Positions 6,657-14,737 of a DNA stretch of 34,260 nucleotides are shown here, in pieces; within the stretch, counting starts at the first letter, position 1, and each line of letters starts with the position of its first letter. The DNA is taken from contig WNZI01000034.1 in assembly GCA_009728235.1 (NCBI GenBank), positions 1-34,260 on the forward strand, written 5' to 3'. A program made the position numbers and the translations under genes. The DNA is from Vibrio cholerae (GTDB lineage Bacteria > Actinomycetota > Actinomycetes > Actinomycetales > Micrococcaceae). The notes under the pieces are model-generated. The model did no database searches, was not told the origin of the DNA, and worked only from the letters and a program-made list of their open reading frames with translations.

Positions 6657-7061
6657 GTGACTGAGAGTGATGCTCCTCGATCCTCGCGGCCGACTGTGCG
6701 GAGGCGGCGGCGGGCGAATATTGCCGGTAAGACTCAGTACGTGCAGGTGTCGATGTCAGAGGTTGAGCGGGCAGCACTGTATGTGTTGGAAGTGCAGACG
6801 AGACGTTCTCCATCGGAGATTTTGGTGAGTGCTGCGTTGACGGCGCGGGGTACGGAGTCTGAGGTTGATCGTCAGGCGTTGATGTATGAGCTGGCGATGA
6901 TTCGCCGTTACTTGTTGGCGTTGTCGAACAACACCAACCAGCTTGCTCGGCACGCACATGCGACCGATGAGTTCCCTGATGCGGCGCGTGCTGTGGTGTC
7001 CAGGACGCGGGCGGTTGCTGAACGCGTCAGCGGGGTCATCGATTCCATGGTTGGGCGGTGA
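6657..7061 (+). CDS. mobC: MobC-like relaxosome accessory protein
   Basis: The protein carries a basic N-terminal patch (RRRRRAN), a β-strand of ribbon-helix-helix type (KTQYVQVSMSEVERAAL) and the MobC hallmark LLALSNNTNQLARHAHA. MobC-like proteins bind oriT and help the relaxase open the DNA. The open frame begins with TTG at 6573, but I favour GTG at 6657 (134 residues) because GGGAGGG lies 9 bases upstream and the earlier stretch overlaps the oriT hairpins. The relaxase start follows its stop by 7 bp, so the two are co-translated. Confidence 0.8.
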   Translation: MTESDAPRSSRPTVRRRRRANIAGKTQYVQVSMSEVERAALYVLEVQTRRSPSEILVSAALTARGTESEVDRQALMYELAMIRRYLLALSNNTNQLARHAHATDEFPDAARAVVSRTRAVAERVSGVIDSMVGR

Positions 7062-7068
7062 GTGACCG

Positions 7069-8865
7069 GTGATCGCGAAGGTGGGCACGGGGCCCCGGAT
7101 GAGTGGGTTGATGCTGTACCTGGCGGGTCCGGGTAAGACCAATGAGCACACGAATCAGCGTGTCATCACCGGGTCTGATTCCCTCGCTCAGTACACCGAG
7201 GAAGCGAGTCTCGATAAGGGCGTCGTGATGCGCATGTCGCGGGAGCTGGACGCCGATAAGAGGCGCACGGGAACGGACATTCCTAAGGGCCACGTGTTCC
7301 ATGCGTCCCTGTCGTTGAACCCGGATGACAAGCAGCTCACAGATGAGCAGTGGTCCGAGGTGGCACACGATTTTATGAGGGAGATGGACTTCACCGAGGC
7401 GCAGGGAAAGGCACCGTGTGCGTGGGTTGCGGTCAATCATGGGTTGAGTGCGAACGGTAATCCTCACATCCATATCGCGGCGTCGATGGTCCGTGAGGAT
7501 GGCACGAAGTGGAACCAGCACAACATGCGGCGGCGTGCTGTGTCGGCGGCTAGGACGTTGGAAGAAAAGCATGGGTTGCAGCTGGTAGGGCGGGAGCATT
7601 CGAGTGTGACGTACGTGCTCGGGGAGAAGGAGTCTCTGGCGCGCCGGCAGGCTGTTGCTGAGCACCGCCAGCTGGTGAAGAACGGTAAGGCCGGCACACC
7701 GTGGGAAGCGCTCACCGCGCAAGAGCGCAGGGAAGCGGTTGCAGCTAAAGCATCAGTGGTCATGCAGCCGCGTGTGGAGCTAGCCAGGCGGGTACGCGGA
7801 TGTGCGGCGGCGGCGGCGGATGAAGGTGAGTTTGTGCGGCGGATGCGCCGGGAAGGGCTGATCGTTCGTCCGCGGTTCGCTGAGGGCTCGCGTACGGAGG
7901 TCACGGGTTTCTCGGTGGCCGAGCGACCACGGTTCGGGGAACGTCCTGTTTGGTATGGCGGCGGAAAGCTGGGCAAGGATTTAGGGTTGCCGTCACTTCG
8001 GCAAAAGTGGGACGGGCCGGCTGAGACGGCAGCGCCGGAGTGGGTGGCGGCGGCTAAGGGGCGCGCACCTGTGCAGCGAGGGGCTGAACGTTCTACAGCG
8101 GTTTCAGGGGACGTTATGGTCGCTTACGCACAGGAAGTGACTATGTTGTTGGGCAAGCTAAAGGATGCCAGCGCGAGTCCTGAAACGTACGCGGCAGTGG
8201 CCCACGAAGGCGCGGGTATGTTCTCTGCGTGGGCGAATCAGGCAGGTTTCGAGGGGGACAAGGCGGCAGCGGATATGCAGCGCGCCGCTGATGCTTTCGC
8301 GGCCAGCGCCCAGTTGAAGGATCAGCCACGGCAAGCCGTTACCGCCAGCTCAGGAGCTTCTCGGGCGCTGGCAGGGCATCTATCCATTGGGATGGACCGG
8401 AGGGCGGGAGCGGTGGCCGTGGTGCGCATGTGGTCACACGTGGGAAAGAGCCTTGGACAGGGACTGGAGGCGCGCGGAGACGCGTTGAGGGCGAGGGCCT
8501 TGATGCGTGACACGTCGGAGTCTCTGACGCGTGTTCATGATGCTTACAGGATCATCAATCCACTTCCCGTCGCGGCCACTCCCCCAGCTGCGGCGACGCC
8601 GACGCAAACGGCAGGACGAGATGCCAGGGCGCAGGCACTGGAGGCTGAGCAGCAGCGCCTGGCTCGACTCACGGAGACGTTGCGGGCAAAGGGCTTGCCG
8701 GAGGACGTTATTGCAGCGCAGCTGCATGCTGAGCGCCAGCACGCGCGTCCGGTGGCAGGGCTGTCCCCCGCGACGAAATCGGGCTCCGGTAATGAGCCAT
8801 CCGGTGTACGGGTCACACAGCCGGCACCAAGGATCGAGAACAACCAACCACGGAGGAAGCTATGA
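7069..8865 (+). CDS. Relaxase (VirD2/MobA-type nuclease)
   Basis: The 598-residue protein shows relaxase motifs in order: a tyrosine near the N terminus within SGLMLYLAGPG (Tyr17, likely nucleophile), HVFHASLSL (residues 75-83), and the metal-binding NHGLSANGNPHIHIA (123-137). This is the relaxase/mobilisation-nuclease pattern; it should nick oriT, stay on the 5' end and pilot the strand into the recipient. The remainder is Ala/Glu-rich and helical. Residues 538-559 hold the LHAERQHA-ending segment shared with two other proteins here, followed by a 39-residue tail ending RRKL, a likely coupling-protein or export signal. It starts with GTG and overlaps the next gene by 4 bp. Confidence 0.9.
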   Translation: MIAKVGTGPRMSGLMLYLAGPGKTNEHTNQRVITGSDSLAQYTEEASLDKGVVMRMSRELDADKRRTGTDIPKGHVFHASLSLNPDDKQLTDEQWSEVAHDFMREMDFTEAQGKAPCAWVAVNHGLSANGNPHIHIAASMVREDGTKWNQHNMRRRAVSAARTLEEKHGLQLVGREHSSVTYVLGEKESLARRQAVAEHRQLVKNGKAGTPWEALTAQERREAVAAKASVVMQPRVELARRVRGCAAAAADEGEFVRRMRREGLIVRPRFAEGSRTEVTGFSVAERPRFGERPVWYGGGKLGKDLGLPSLRQKWDGPAETAAPEWVAAAKGRAPVQRGAERSTAVSGDVMVAYAQEVTMLLGKLKDASASPETYAAVAHEGAGMFSAWANQAGFEGDKAAADMQRAADAFAASAQLKDQPRQAVTASSGASRALAGHLSIGMDRRAGAVAVVRMWSHVGKSLGQGLEARGDALRARALMRDTSESLTRVHDAYRIINPLPVAATPPAAATPTQTAGRDARAQALEAEQQRLARLTETLRAKGLPEDVIAAQLHAERQHARPVAGLSPATKSGSGNEPSGVRVTQPAPRIENNQPRRKL

Positions 8866-9722
8866 GCAACGACAGCGACGGCTTGGACGAACCGATCGAG
8901 CAAGCGTTCCAACACGCTCTGATGCTCGCCGGCCAGGTAGGAGCATCTGTTTCCCAAGCATGGAAGCAAAACATGACGGAGCGGGCAAACGCGGATCGTG
9001 CACAGGCCGCGCAGGTGCTCGCCCAATACCAGGCAGAGCGGTCCGCGGCACTCCAGGTGCTGCGCACGACGGACAATCCGCAGTGGTGGGACAAAGCAGG
9101 CAAGGACGATGTAGCCCAGGTCGTTCAGCTGTCCGCGGCATGGAAGGAACACTCCCAGGGAGCCGCAGCGGCCGATGAGCGTATCCGCGGTGAAATCAAG
9201 ACCCGGTACGGGATCGATGCTTCTGCTGTGGAGTCGGCAACGACGTTGACCGGGACATCCGCGGGCAAATCTGCGGGTAAGGGCAGCGTGGATGAGGATG
9301 AGGCGAAGGAACTCACCGCTTTGGCGGCCGCGGATCGGCTGGAAGCTGCGGTGGCCCACCGGGAGGAGGACCAGGAGCTGCACCAGGCCGAAGAAACCCT
9401 ACCTACGGCCAGTGAAGAGCAAGCCCGCGGACCACGATGGGCCAGGGAGCAGGAGTCGTTAGCTGAAGGGCATGAGCAGGCTGCGGCGATTGCAGGAACG
9501 ACCGTAGCCGAAAAATGGGACAGCGCAGAACGACGCGAGAACCTTGCAGAGCACCTACGGTCCAAGGCTGTTCCCGAGGAGGCCGTCATGGCTCGACTGC
9601 ACGCCGAGCGTCAACACGCACACCCGATCACTGCTTCGGTGAAGGCTGGTGCCGCCCCGGCGCAAAAGACCAAAGTGGGTACTGCCCCCGGACAGGTCAG
9701 GACTCAGAAGAAGCAGCTCTAG
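8862..9722 (+). CDS. Relaxase-coupled accessory protein with shared export-tag-like C terminus
   Basis: The 286-residue product is hydrophilic, helical and Ala/Glu/Gln-rich, and it lacks enzyme motifs I recognise. Its start overlaps the relaxase stop by 4 bp (ATGA). Residues 232-253 repeat the segment found near the C terminus of the relaxase and the nucleotidyltransferase (LRSKAVPEEAVMARLHAERQ), followed by a 33-residue basic tail ending QKKQL. It may be a relaxosome chaperone or coupling adaptor, or a protein exported into the recipient. A strong terminator follows at 9730, so the mobilisation operon ends here. Confidence 0.7.
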   Translation: MSNDSDGLDEPIEQAFQHALMLAGQVGASVSQAWKQNMTERANADRAQAAQVLAQYQAERSAALQVLRTTDNPQWWDKAGKDDVAQVVQLSAAWKEHSQGAAAADERIRGEIKTRYGIDASAVESATTLTGTSAGKSAGKGSVDEDEAKELTALAAADRLEAAVAHREEDQELHQAEETLPTASEEQARGPRWAREQESLAEGHEQAAAIAGTTVAEKWDSAERRENLAEHLRSKAVPEEAVMARLHAERQHAHPITASVKAGAAPAQKTKVGTAPGQVRTQKKQL

Positions 9723-9729
9723 AGCAGAA

Positions 9730-9758
9730 GGAGCCCCGACGCTTAGCGTCGGGGCTCC
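9730..9758. terminator. Bidirectional terminator between mobilisation and partition operons
   Basis: A 13-bp perfect stem (GGAGCCCCGACGC and its inverse) closes on a TTA loop. It is followed by CCCTTT on the + strand and by TTCTGCTCT on the - strand. It lies 8 bp after the accessory gene and before the convergent RHH gene, so it can end both transcripts. Confidence 0.8.
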
Positions 9759-9773
9759 CCCTTTGCCCTGTCA

Positions 9774-9812
9774 TACAGGTATACATGTCTACAGCTTTAT
9801 GGCGACCTGTAG
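9774..9812. repeat. Octamer repeats downstream of the partition operon
   Basis: Three adjacent octamers TACAGGTA, TACATGTC, TACAGCTT (9774-9797) are inverted relatives of ACCTGTAG, and one forward ACCTGTAG follows at 9805-9812. They lie just past the end of the RHH gene and match the array at 1862 and the operator at 10672. They are candidate binding sites of the RHH partition protein. Confidence 0.6.
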
Positions 9813-9831
9813 CTACCCCCCAAGCTTCTGC

Positions 9832-10065
9832 CTATGTGAGCCGATGAATTTCCGCCTTGATCCCGTTGATGACCATTTCCCTCATCGTGAGTTCTGACTG
9901 CGCGGCCACCGCCTTCAGTTCCCTGTGCAGAGACAGGGGAACGGAGACCGTCAGCAGCTTCTCGTCCTCCAGGGTCGCCGCTGGTCCTGACTTTTCCCCC
10001 GCTTTACGTCGCCGGGGGGTGCCCTGATTGAATGCTGCGCTGATCGAATCGTTCTTGGCCATCAC
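9832..10065 (-). CDS. Ribbon-helix-helix partition protein (ParB/ParG-like)
   Basis: The 77-residue protein has a flexible basic N terminus (QGTPRRRKAGEKSG) and a C-terminal ribbon-helix-helix: the strand KLLTVSVPLSLHRELKAVAAQ followed by a second helix MREMVINGIKAEIHRL. This matches the small centromere-binding partners of ParA ATPases (ParG, Omega). Its start overlaps the ParA stop by 4 bp, typical of a type Ib parAG operon. The octamer repeats on both sides of the operon are its natural candidate sites, with the upstream set giving autoregulation. Confidence 0.85.
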   Translation of the reverse strand: MMAKNDSISAAFNQGTPRRRKAGEKSGPAATLEDEKLLTVSVPLSLHRELKAVAAQSELTMREMVINGIKAEIHRLT

Positions 10066-10655
10066 TTGATCCTTCCTTCCAACAGTTCATCGACCACGCC
10101 GGCATACGCGCCCAGGCTCTCAATGGGTTGTCCGTGAGACAGGGCGAGGGACTGCGACTGCGGGACTTCAGAGACCATCACCTTCAGTCCTGCCTCGACC
10201 AGAGTCGCGCGGGTCTGTGCCTGTGCTTTGGTCCCCTTCACGACACGCGTCAGCAGGATCAGCACCCGCAGATCATTGAGGGCAGATACGTCCTCAGCCA
10301 AGGAGAGTGTCTCGGCAAGCTGATCCATATCGGCAGCTGTGGGCTGGACCGGAACGATCAACGTATCGACCGCCCGAAGGGCCGACGTCACGATGCCCAA
10401 GTCACCCGGAGGGGTGTCGATGACTACATGGTCACTGCCGGCGAGCCGGTCCACCTGTCGGTGGATCGTCTTCGTGGGCAGGGAGAAAGCTCTCCACTCA
10501 AACTCCGCCCGCTCATGCCACCGCAGTGCAGAACCTTGCGGATCGGCATCGATGAGGAGGACAGGTTCGTTGAGGGCAGCCAGGCCGGCAGCCACATGGA
10601 CGGCGGAGGTGGATTTGCCCACCCCCCCTTTAAGACCAGCGAACGCTAGACGCAC
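10062..10655 (-). CDS. parA: ParA-family partition ATPase
   Basis: The 197-residue ATPase has the deviant Walker A motif GLKGGVGKST (7-16), the strand LLIDADPQGSALRWH and VVIDTPPGDLG, all diagnostic of small plasmid ParA proteins that lack an N-terminal DNA-binding domain. It should drive plasmid segregation with the overlapping RHH partner. Translation starts at GTG 10655, with AAAGGAG seven bases upstream. The leader holds inverted octamers at 10672-10687 overlapping a TATAAA -10-like box, so the RHH protein probably represses it. Confidence 0.92.
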   Translation of the reverse strand: MRLAFAGLKGGVGKSTSAVHVAAGLAALNEPVLLIDADPQGSALRWHERAEFEWRAFSLPTKTIHRQVDRLAGSDHVVIDTPPGDLGIVTSALRAVDTLIVPVQPTAADMDQLAETLSLAEDVSALNDLRVLILLTRVVKGTKAQAQTRATLVEAGLKVMVSEVPQSQSLALSHGQPIESLGAYAGVVDELLEGRIK

Positions 10656-10671
10656 ATTGTGCTCCTTTCGG

Positions 10672-10748
10672 TACAGGAATACAGCTTTATAGGCACTCTA
10701 CCCGTCTCCAAGTAGAACCTGTATACCTGTGAAGCTGGATTGCTGTAT
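10672..10748 (-). promoter_or_regulatory. Octamer operator/centromere upstream of parA
   Basis: Two adjacent octamers TACAGGAA and TACAGCTT (10672-10687) lie between the parA ribosome site and a TATAAA box. Further up are four adjacent octamers ACCTGTAT, ACCTGTGA, AGCTGGAT, TGCTGTAT (10717-10748), the last two diverged. The arrangement fits a partition promoter with operator sites that may also act as centromere. Confidence 0.6.
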
Positions 10749-10765
10749 CAATAGGCAAAGAAGAA

Positions 10766-10800
10766 GGTCGGGGCCCTTCCGGTTAGGAAGAACCCCGACC
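10766..10800 (-). terminator. Terminator of the T4SS operon
   Basis: GGTCGGGG and CTTCC pair with GGAAG and CCCCGACC around a GGTTA loop, giving a long stem with a small internal mismatch. Read on the - strand the stem is followed by TTCTTCTTTG. It lies 45 bp past the end of the DUF4913 gene and ends the long minus-strand operon before it enters the parA promoter region. Confidence 0.65.
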
Positions 10801-10844
10801 AGGTTGATCGGTGGGATCGGTGGGGGAGGAGTCCGTAGGCCCTC

Positions 10845-11468
10845 CTATTTGAGCGTTCCATCGGGTGTGTAGTGGTCGGTGTCTACATCGGCAAGGCCGT
10901 TAGGGTACTCATCCACGAGGAAGGGAACCGCCGAGGACACGTGCCCGTCCTTGGCTGTGCAGTAGGCGAAAGGACCATCGGGGGAGAGCAGCCGATCCAT
11001 CTGGCGGTCCGCGTGATCCAAAAGCCACGTGGACATGGCCGCGCCGTCTTCTAGCCGGCTCTTTTCCCAAGCGTGCCACAGAGCGTTGATGCGGGTCACT
11101 GCTTCAATGTGTCGCCACCACTGAGGGCACCACGCGAAGCGTTGCTTCCCGGCTTCAATCTCCTGCTCCTTGTGACTGACGCGTGCATACAGTGGGTGCA
11201 GCTCCGCCGTGAAGAACGAGTAGGGATCGTCATAGACGTTCTCCGGTTCCTCCGCTTCCGGCTCTGCCTGCGCCTCTGCCTGACCTTCCGGGGCATCACC
11301 ACCCTCTGTGCCGGTGTCGCTGAGGGCGACCGGAGAACCGGCCTCGAGTGATGCTGAGGCGGCTTCTGGCGCAGCGTCGGACACAACGTTCGTCGCAACG
11401 TTTGACGCATCGTCAGGTACATCGTCTGGGATCAGCTCACCTGTGGCGGGGTCCAGTACGGGACTCAT
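10845..11468 (-). CDS. DUF4913 protein, last gene of T4SS operon
   Basis: The 207-residue protein has an acidic, Ala/Glu/Pro-rich N-terminal half of low complexity and a C-terminal domain with WCPQWWRHIEAVTRINALW and the helix HAWEKSRLEDGAAMSTW, the signature I associate with DUF4913. Proteins of this family accompany coupling ATPases in actinobacterial conjugative elements; a coupling-adaptor role is inference. Its ATG overlaps the VirD4-like stop by 4 bp. Confidence 0.75.
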   Translation of the reverse strand: MSPVLDPATGELIPDDVPDDASNVATNVVSDAAPEAASASLEAGSPVALSDTGTEGGDAPEGQAEAQAEPEAEEPENVYDDPYSFFTAELHPLYARVSHKEQEIEAGKQRFAWCPQWWRHIEAVTRINALWHAWEKSRLEDGAAMSTWLLDHADRQMDRLLSPDGPFAYCTAKDGHVSSAVPFLVDEYPNGLADVDTDHYTPDGTLK

Positions 11469-13264
11469 ACGGGGACCCCTACCCGGTCAGGGTCCTTGTG
11501 CTGCGCTTGAAGCTCCCGGCGCGTGTTCTCCAGGGTTTGTTCCGCCTGAGGATCGTGGAGCTTTACCGAGGCCTCCACGGCTTCCTTGTGAGGGCCCTTC
11601 ATCCAAGGAACGGTCCGCAGTAGCGCCGCCCGGTTACCGGAGGACAGCAGTATGGCTCTGCCTTTGGGGAGGGCTTGCAGCTCGGCGGCATCGAATATCT
11701 TCGCCTCGTGCTCCTGAGCCCGACCACGGGGAGACCCCTTGGAAGCCGGTGTGCCCGGTGTCGTGTAGTAGTAGTTGCCGATGCTGTCCACGAGCGTGGT
11801 CAGCAGCTTTCCTGGCTTGTTGCCGCCCGCATAGATGGTCCAGTTCGCGGCTGAGAGCAGAGCATCCATCCCCAGCTCACCCCAGACTCCTACGCCCTGC
11901 GGGTAGGACTGCAAGATGGTGACCAGCAGGATGCCCTGCGAGCCGAAGTGTGAGTACAGCTTGGGAAGGTCCTTCCATCGGCACACGTTCGCGGCTTCAT
12001 CGAGGACGACGATCAGCGGAACCGCCAGCCGGCCCTGAGGGCTGGTCCGTGCCAGCCGTTGGCCGGCATCACACACTGCGACCGTGAGAGCTGTGACCAG
12101 GGGAGCGGCGGACCCGGATGTTTCGCGGGAGAGCGAATACAGGGTGTTCGCGCCCTGAATGAACAGGTCAGGGTTGAAGTGCTCGCGCTGGTCCGTTCCG
12201 GTGAAATCGGGGTCAGGATTCACCCACTGAGCAATGGCCTGATCAGCCAGGCACGCAGTCATGGTCTGGGCGGTGCTGAAGACACCCGACTTCTCTCCAG
12301 GTTCCGCCGACAGCAGGCCGGCGAGTTCGTTGAAAACCTCTCGGTACCGTGAATCCCGCAGGACCATCCACGGCTGAGATTCCCGCTTGTCGCTCTCGGC
12401 GAGCCACCGCTGCACATCAAGGAGTGTGTAACCGCCAGTGGCGGCCGCCAGGAAGAAGGCCTTCAGCAAGGTAATGGCTCTCGGGTGGAAAAACGCGTCC
12501 GGCGGTCCGGCTTCAGGGGCACGGGACCCGGAGGCGAAGTGCTCAGCCAACGCATTGGCTTCCGTACCGTTGGTGACCGTGGATAGCGGATTCCACCACC
12601 ACGTGGGAGGTTCCCCGACGACGCTCTGCGGATCGAACACGAAGACCCGGCCCACCGCTGCGCGAGCAGCGCGCGTGTGATCGCACACACCGCGCTTGTT
12701 CTCCGTGGCGACGACAGCACCCGGAGCATCAAGGATGAGCGGGATGCTGTAGCTGGAGCTCTTACCTGTACGGGGGCCGGCGAAGATCAGTCCCACGTCC
12801 TCGAACGTCCCGTACAACTGACGGCCGCTGGAAACCAGGGCACCCAAGGCCAAACCAACCTGCTTCTTCACGCCTTGCTGGACACCCAGCCGTACACCGT
12901 GGGCATGGGCGGCTTTCTCCGACAGGGACGAAAGCTCCTTATAGGAGGCCATGTGCTGTGCTGCCACATCGACCCACGCCGGCTTGGAAAGCTTTGCCCG
13001 CACCCACAGGATGAACAAGCCCAGGACGATCAGTGCAGCCACAACCAGGCCCGCACCCATGAACCGCGGCTGATCAAACGTTGAGGTCCCCTTGATGAGG
13101 TCCAGAAGTACCTGCCCAGGGTTGATGCTGCGCCCAGTCGCCAAGTACTCACCGACCCACAGTGCGGCTAGGGCCGAGATGACCACCGTAAAGGCCGGGA
13201 TCAGCAACCAGAGTTGCAGGGCGTTCTTCCGACGCAGGTACCGCGCCCGTGTTGGTGCACCCAT
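11465..13264 (-). CDS. VirD4/TraG-type coupling ATPase (T4CP)
   Basis: The 599-residue protein has two N-terminal membrane segments (about 17-37 and 69-89), Walker A AGPRTGKSS at 162-170 and Walker B PLIVVLDEAANV near residue 420, followed by LVTILQSYPQG, the usual T4CP order. It would recruit relaxase-DNA and other tagged proteins to the channel. It is therefore the expected reader of the shared LHAERQHA-type C-terminal segment. Its ATG directly follows the VirB4-like stop (TAGATG). Confidence 0.92.
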   Translation of the reverse strand: MGAPTRARYLRRKNALQLWLLIPAFTVVISALAALWVGEYLATGRSINPGQVLLDLIKGTSTFDQPRFMGAGLVVAALIVLGLFILWVRAKLSKPAWVDVAAQHMASYKELSSLSEKAAHAHGVRLGVQQGVKKQVGLALGALVSSGRQLYGTFEDVGLIFAGPRTGKSSSYSIPLILDAPGAVVATENKRGVCDHTRAARAAVGRVFVFDPQSVVGEPPTWWWNPLSTVTNGTEANALAEHFASGSRAPEAGPPDAFFHPRAITLLKAFFLAAATGGYTLLDVQRWLAESDKRESQPWMVLRDSRYREVFNELAGLLSAEPGEKSGVFSTAQTMTACLADQAIAQWVNPDPDFTGTDQREHFNPDLFIQGANTLYSLSRETSGSAAPLVTALTVAVCDAGQRLARTSPQGRLAVPLIVVLDEAANVCRWKDLPKLYSHFGSQGILLVTILQSYPQGVGVWGELGMDALLSAANWTIYAGGNKPGKLLTTLVDSIGNYYYTTPGTPASKGSPRGRAQEHEAKIFDAAELQALPKGRAILLSSGNRAALLRTVPWMKGPHKEAVEASVKLHDPQAEQTLENTRRELQAQHKDPDRVGVPV

Positions 13265-14737
13265 CTAGGCCACCGCCTCTGCCTGGCGAGGACGCGCACT
13301 CGTGTTGCTGCGGGAGTCGGTAATGTGCTTCTCCCGCTCCAGGTTGGTCAGCGTCGTCTGAACAGGGATACCGACACGGCCGTTGACTTTGAGCAGGATT
13401 TTTCCCGCCCCCGGTGGTGGTAGCCGGTTGCCCTTGGCGTCCACCTCAGGTTTCCACGACGGGGGAGCGTTGAAGCTCGCCACCATCTCTATCTCTCGTG
13501 CGTTCAGCGGCTGAATCTCACTGAGGTCATGGAGGTCCGAACGGGACAGAGCCATCAAGCCCAGCAGGGGACTGCGTTCCGTGAAGCCCTTGGCCGTGGC
13601 CCGGTCCTTTTCGTTCGGCAGTGACAGGAAGTCTTTGGGGGAGTGGGTGATCTTCAGCTCGGAGATTCCCAGGCCCCGGTTGGTGCGCCCGATCCGGTCT
13701 ACTCGGTCGATGATGCCTTCACAGGCCCTCATCGGGTACCAGAACTCGTCCTGCACGGCGAAGTACCCGCCCCAGTAGATATCCGGGTCGTGGCGAGACA
13801 GCTCGTAGTGCGCGTCGATGGAAGCGAACCCAATCGTCCAGGTCGAAAGCATCGCCGCGGAGAGCAACTTTGTGTTCGACGCCGGGATGGAGGATGTATC
13901 GAAGCAGAACCCGCCGGGGTTGCCGATTTCGATTCGGACGCTTTCCCGGCCGCCCACGAGGGCACCCATAGGCCCGGACAGCATGGCGTTCAGCGAGCGG
14001 TGCAATGCCCGGTACTCCTCGCGGAACTGCTCCGCATCTACACAGACAGTGGCCGCGAGGACTTCCGGTGGTGGGTCATTAAAGGCCGCCACAACATCGC
14101 CCATCCAGGGGTGATCGAAACGGTTGATGACGGAGCGGATCAGTTCGGCCAACGCTGCATCCTCACTGTCTTCCAGAGGGCGGCCGCGACTGATCTGAAC
14201 CACAAGTGCCACCGCATCCACAGCTTTTGCGATCGCTTCCTGATGCATCTCAGCTCCGATATCCCCGCCGACCTTGCGGGCAGCGTCTCCGAGTGCCCCG
14301 AGGTCAAGGAGGTTGATCTTGTGGACGCTGTTGGGGCCGATGCTGATCACATTGCCGCCCATCGCGGCAATGGCTTCCCCGTGCTCGTTTTTGATCGGGT
14401 CGAAACAAGCCGGCGCTATCCCGCGGGCGGCCATCGAATACATCATCCGTTGCGCGAAGGAGGATTTGCCGTTGCCGTTGAGACCGAAGAGCATCATCGA
14501 TGACGCGGAGATGAGACCTGCGTCGTACCAGGTCTTCATGTCTCCTAGTACTGCGGTCCCGACGTTCATATCCCTTCCCAAGGGGGTACCCACGTTCGGA
14601 CGGGATGTGCCGGCCGCGAAGGGGTAAAGACCGGGTAGCTGCGCCGAGGTCGAGTACCACTGGGGCGGCTGAGGGACCTTGCCCCACTTACCTCCACCGA
14701 AACCGGCCAGGCCGCGTGGTGTGCGCATGTGCTTCAT
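13265..14737 (-). CDS. VirB4-like ATPase (C-terminal ATPase half)
   Basis: From the chosen start at 14737 the protein is 490 residues. It has Walker A GLNGNGKSS at 85-93, a Walker B-like strand GYFAVQDEFWYPM, and DRIGRTNRGLGISELKITHSPKDF, matching the ATPase domain of VirB4/TraC-type motor proteins. Only this domain is present; the N-terminal part usually fused to it is supplied by the SCO6880-type gene upstream, so VirB4 is split. I preferred MKHMRTPRG because its ATG shares one base with the preceding stop (TGATG); a longer in-frame start exists 45 bp upstream. Confidence 0.85.
   Translation of the reverse strand: MKHMRTPRGLAGFGGGKWGKVPQPPQWYSTSAQLPGLYPFAAGTSRPNVGTPLGRDMNVGTAVLGDMKTWYDAGLISASSMMLFGLNGNGKSSFAQRMMYSMAARGIAPACFDPIKNEHGEAIAAMGGNVISIGPNSVHKINLLDLGALGDAARKVGGDIGAEMHQEAIAKAVDAVALVVQISRGRPLEDSEDAALAELIRSVINRFDHPWMGDVVAAFNDPPPEVLAATVCVDAEQFREEYRALHRSLNAMLSGPMGALVGGRESVRIEIGNPGGFCFDTSSIPASNTKLLSAAMLSTWTIGFASIDAHYELSRHDPDIYWGGYFAVQDEFWYPMRACEGIIDRVDRIGRTNRGLGISELKITHSPKDFLSLPNEKDRATAKGFTERSPLLGLMALSRSDLHDLSEIQPLNAREIEMVASFNAPPSWKPEVDAKGNRLPPPGAGKILLKVNGRVGIPVQTTLTNLEREKHITDSRSNTSARPRQAEAVA

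Noticed and set aside
6532..6957. 141-residue frame on the - strand
   Set aside because: Antisense to mobC and the oriT hairpins, with a Pro/Ser/Thr-rich product typical of a shadow frame.
7036..7722. 228-residue open frame on the - strand
   Set aside because: It lies antisense to the well-supported relaxase catalytic domain and has no recognisable motif or ribosome site.
8531..9383. Long frames on both strands across the relaxase/accessory junction
   Set aside because: They overlap two coupled genes with clear family signals; high-GC DNA commonly leaves such frames open.
13643..14503. 286-residue frame on the + strand
   Set aside because: Antisense to the VirB4-like ATPase domain; no own start signals or family features.
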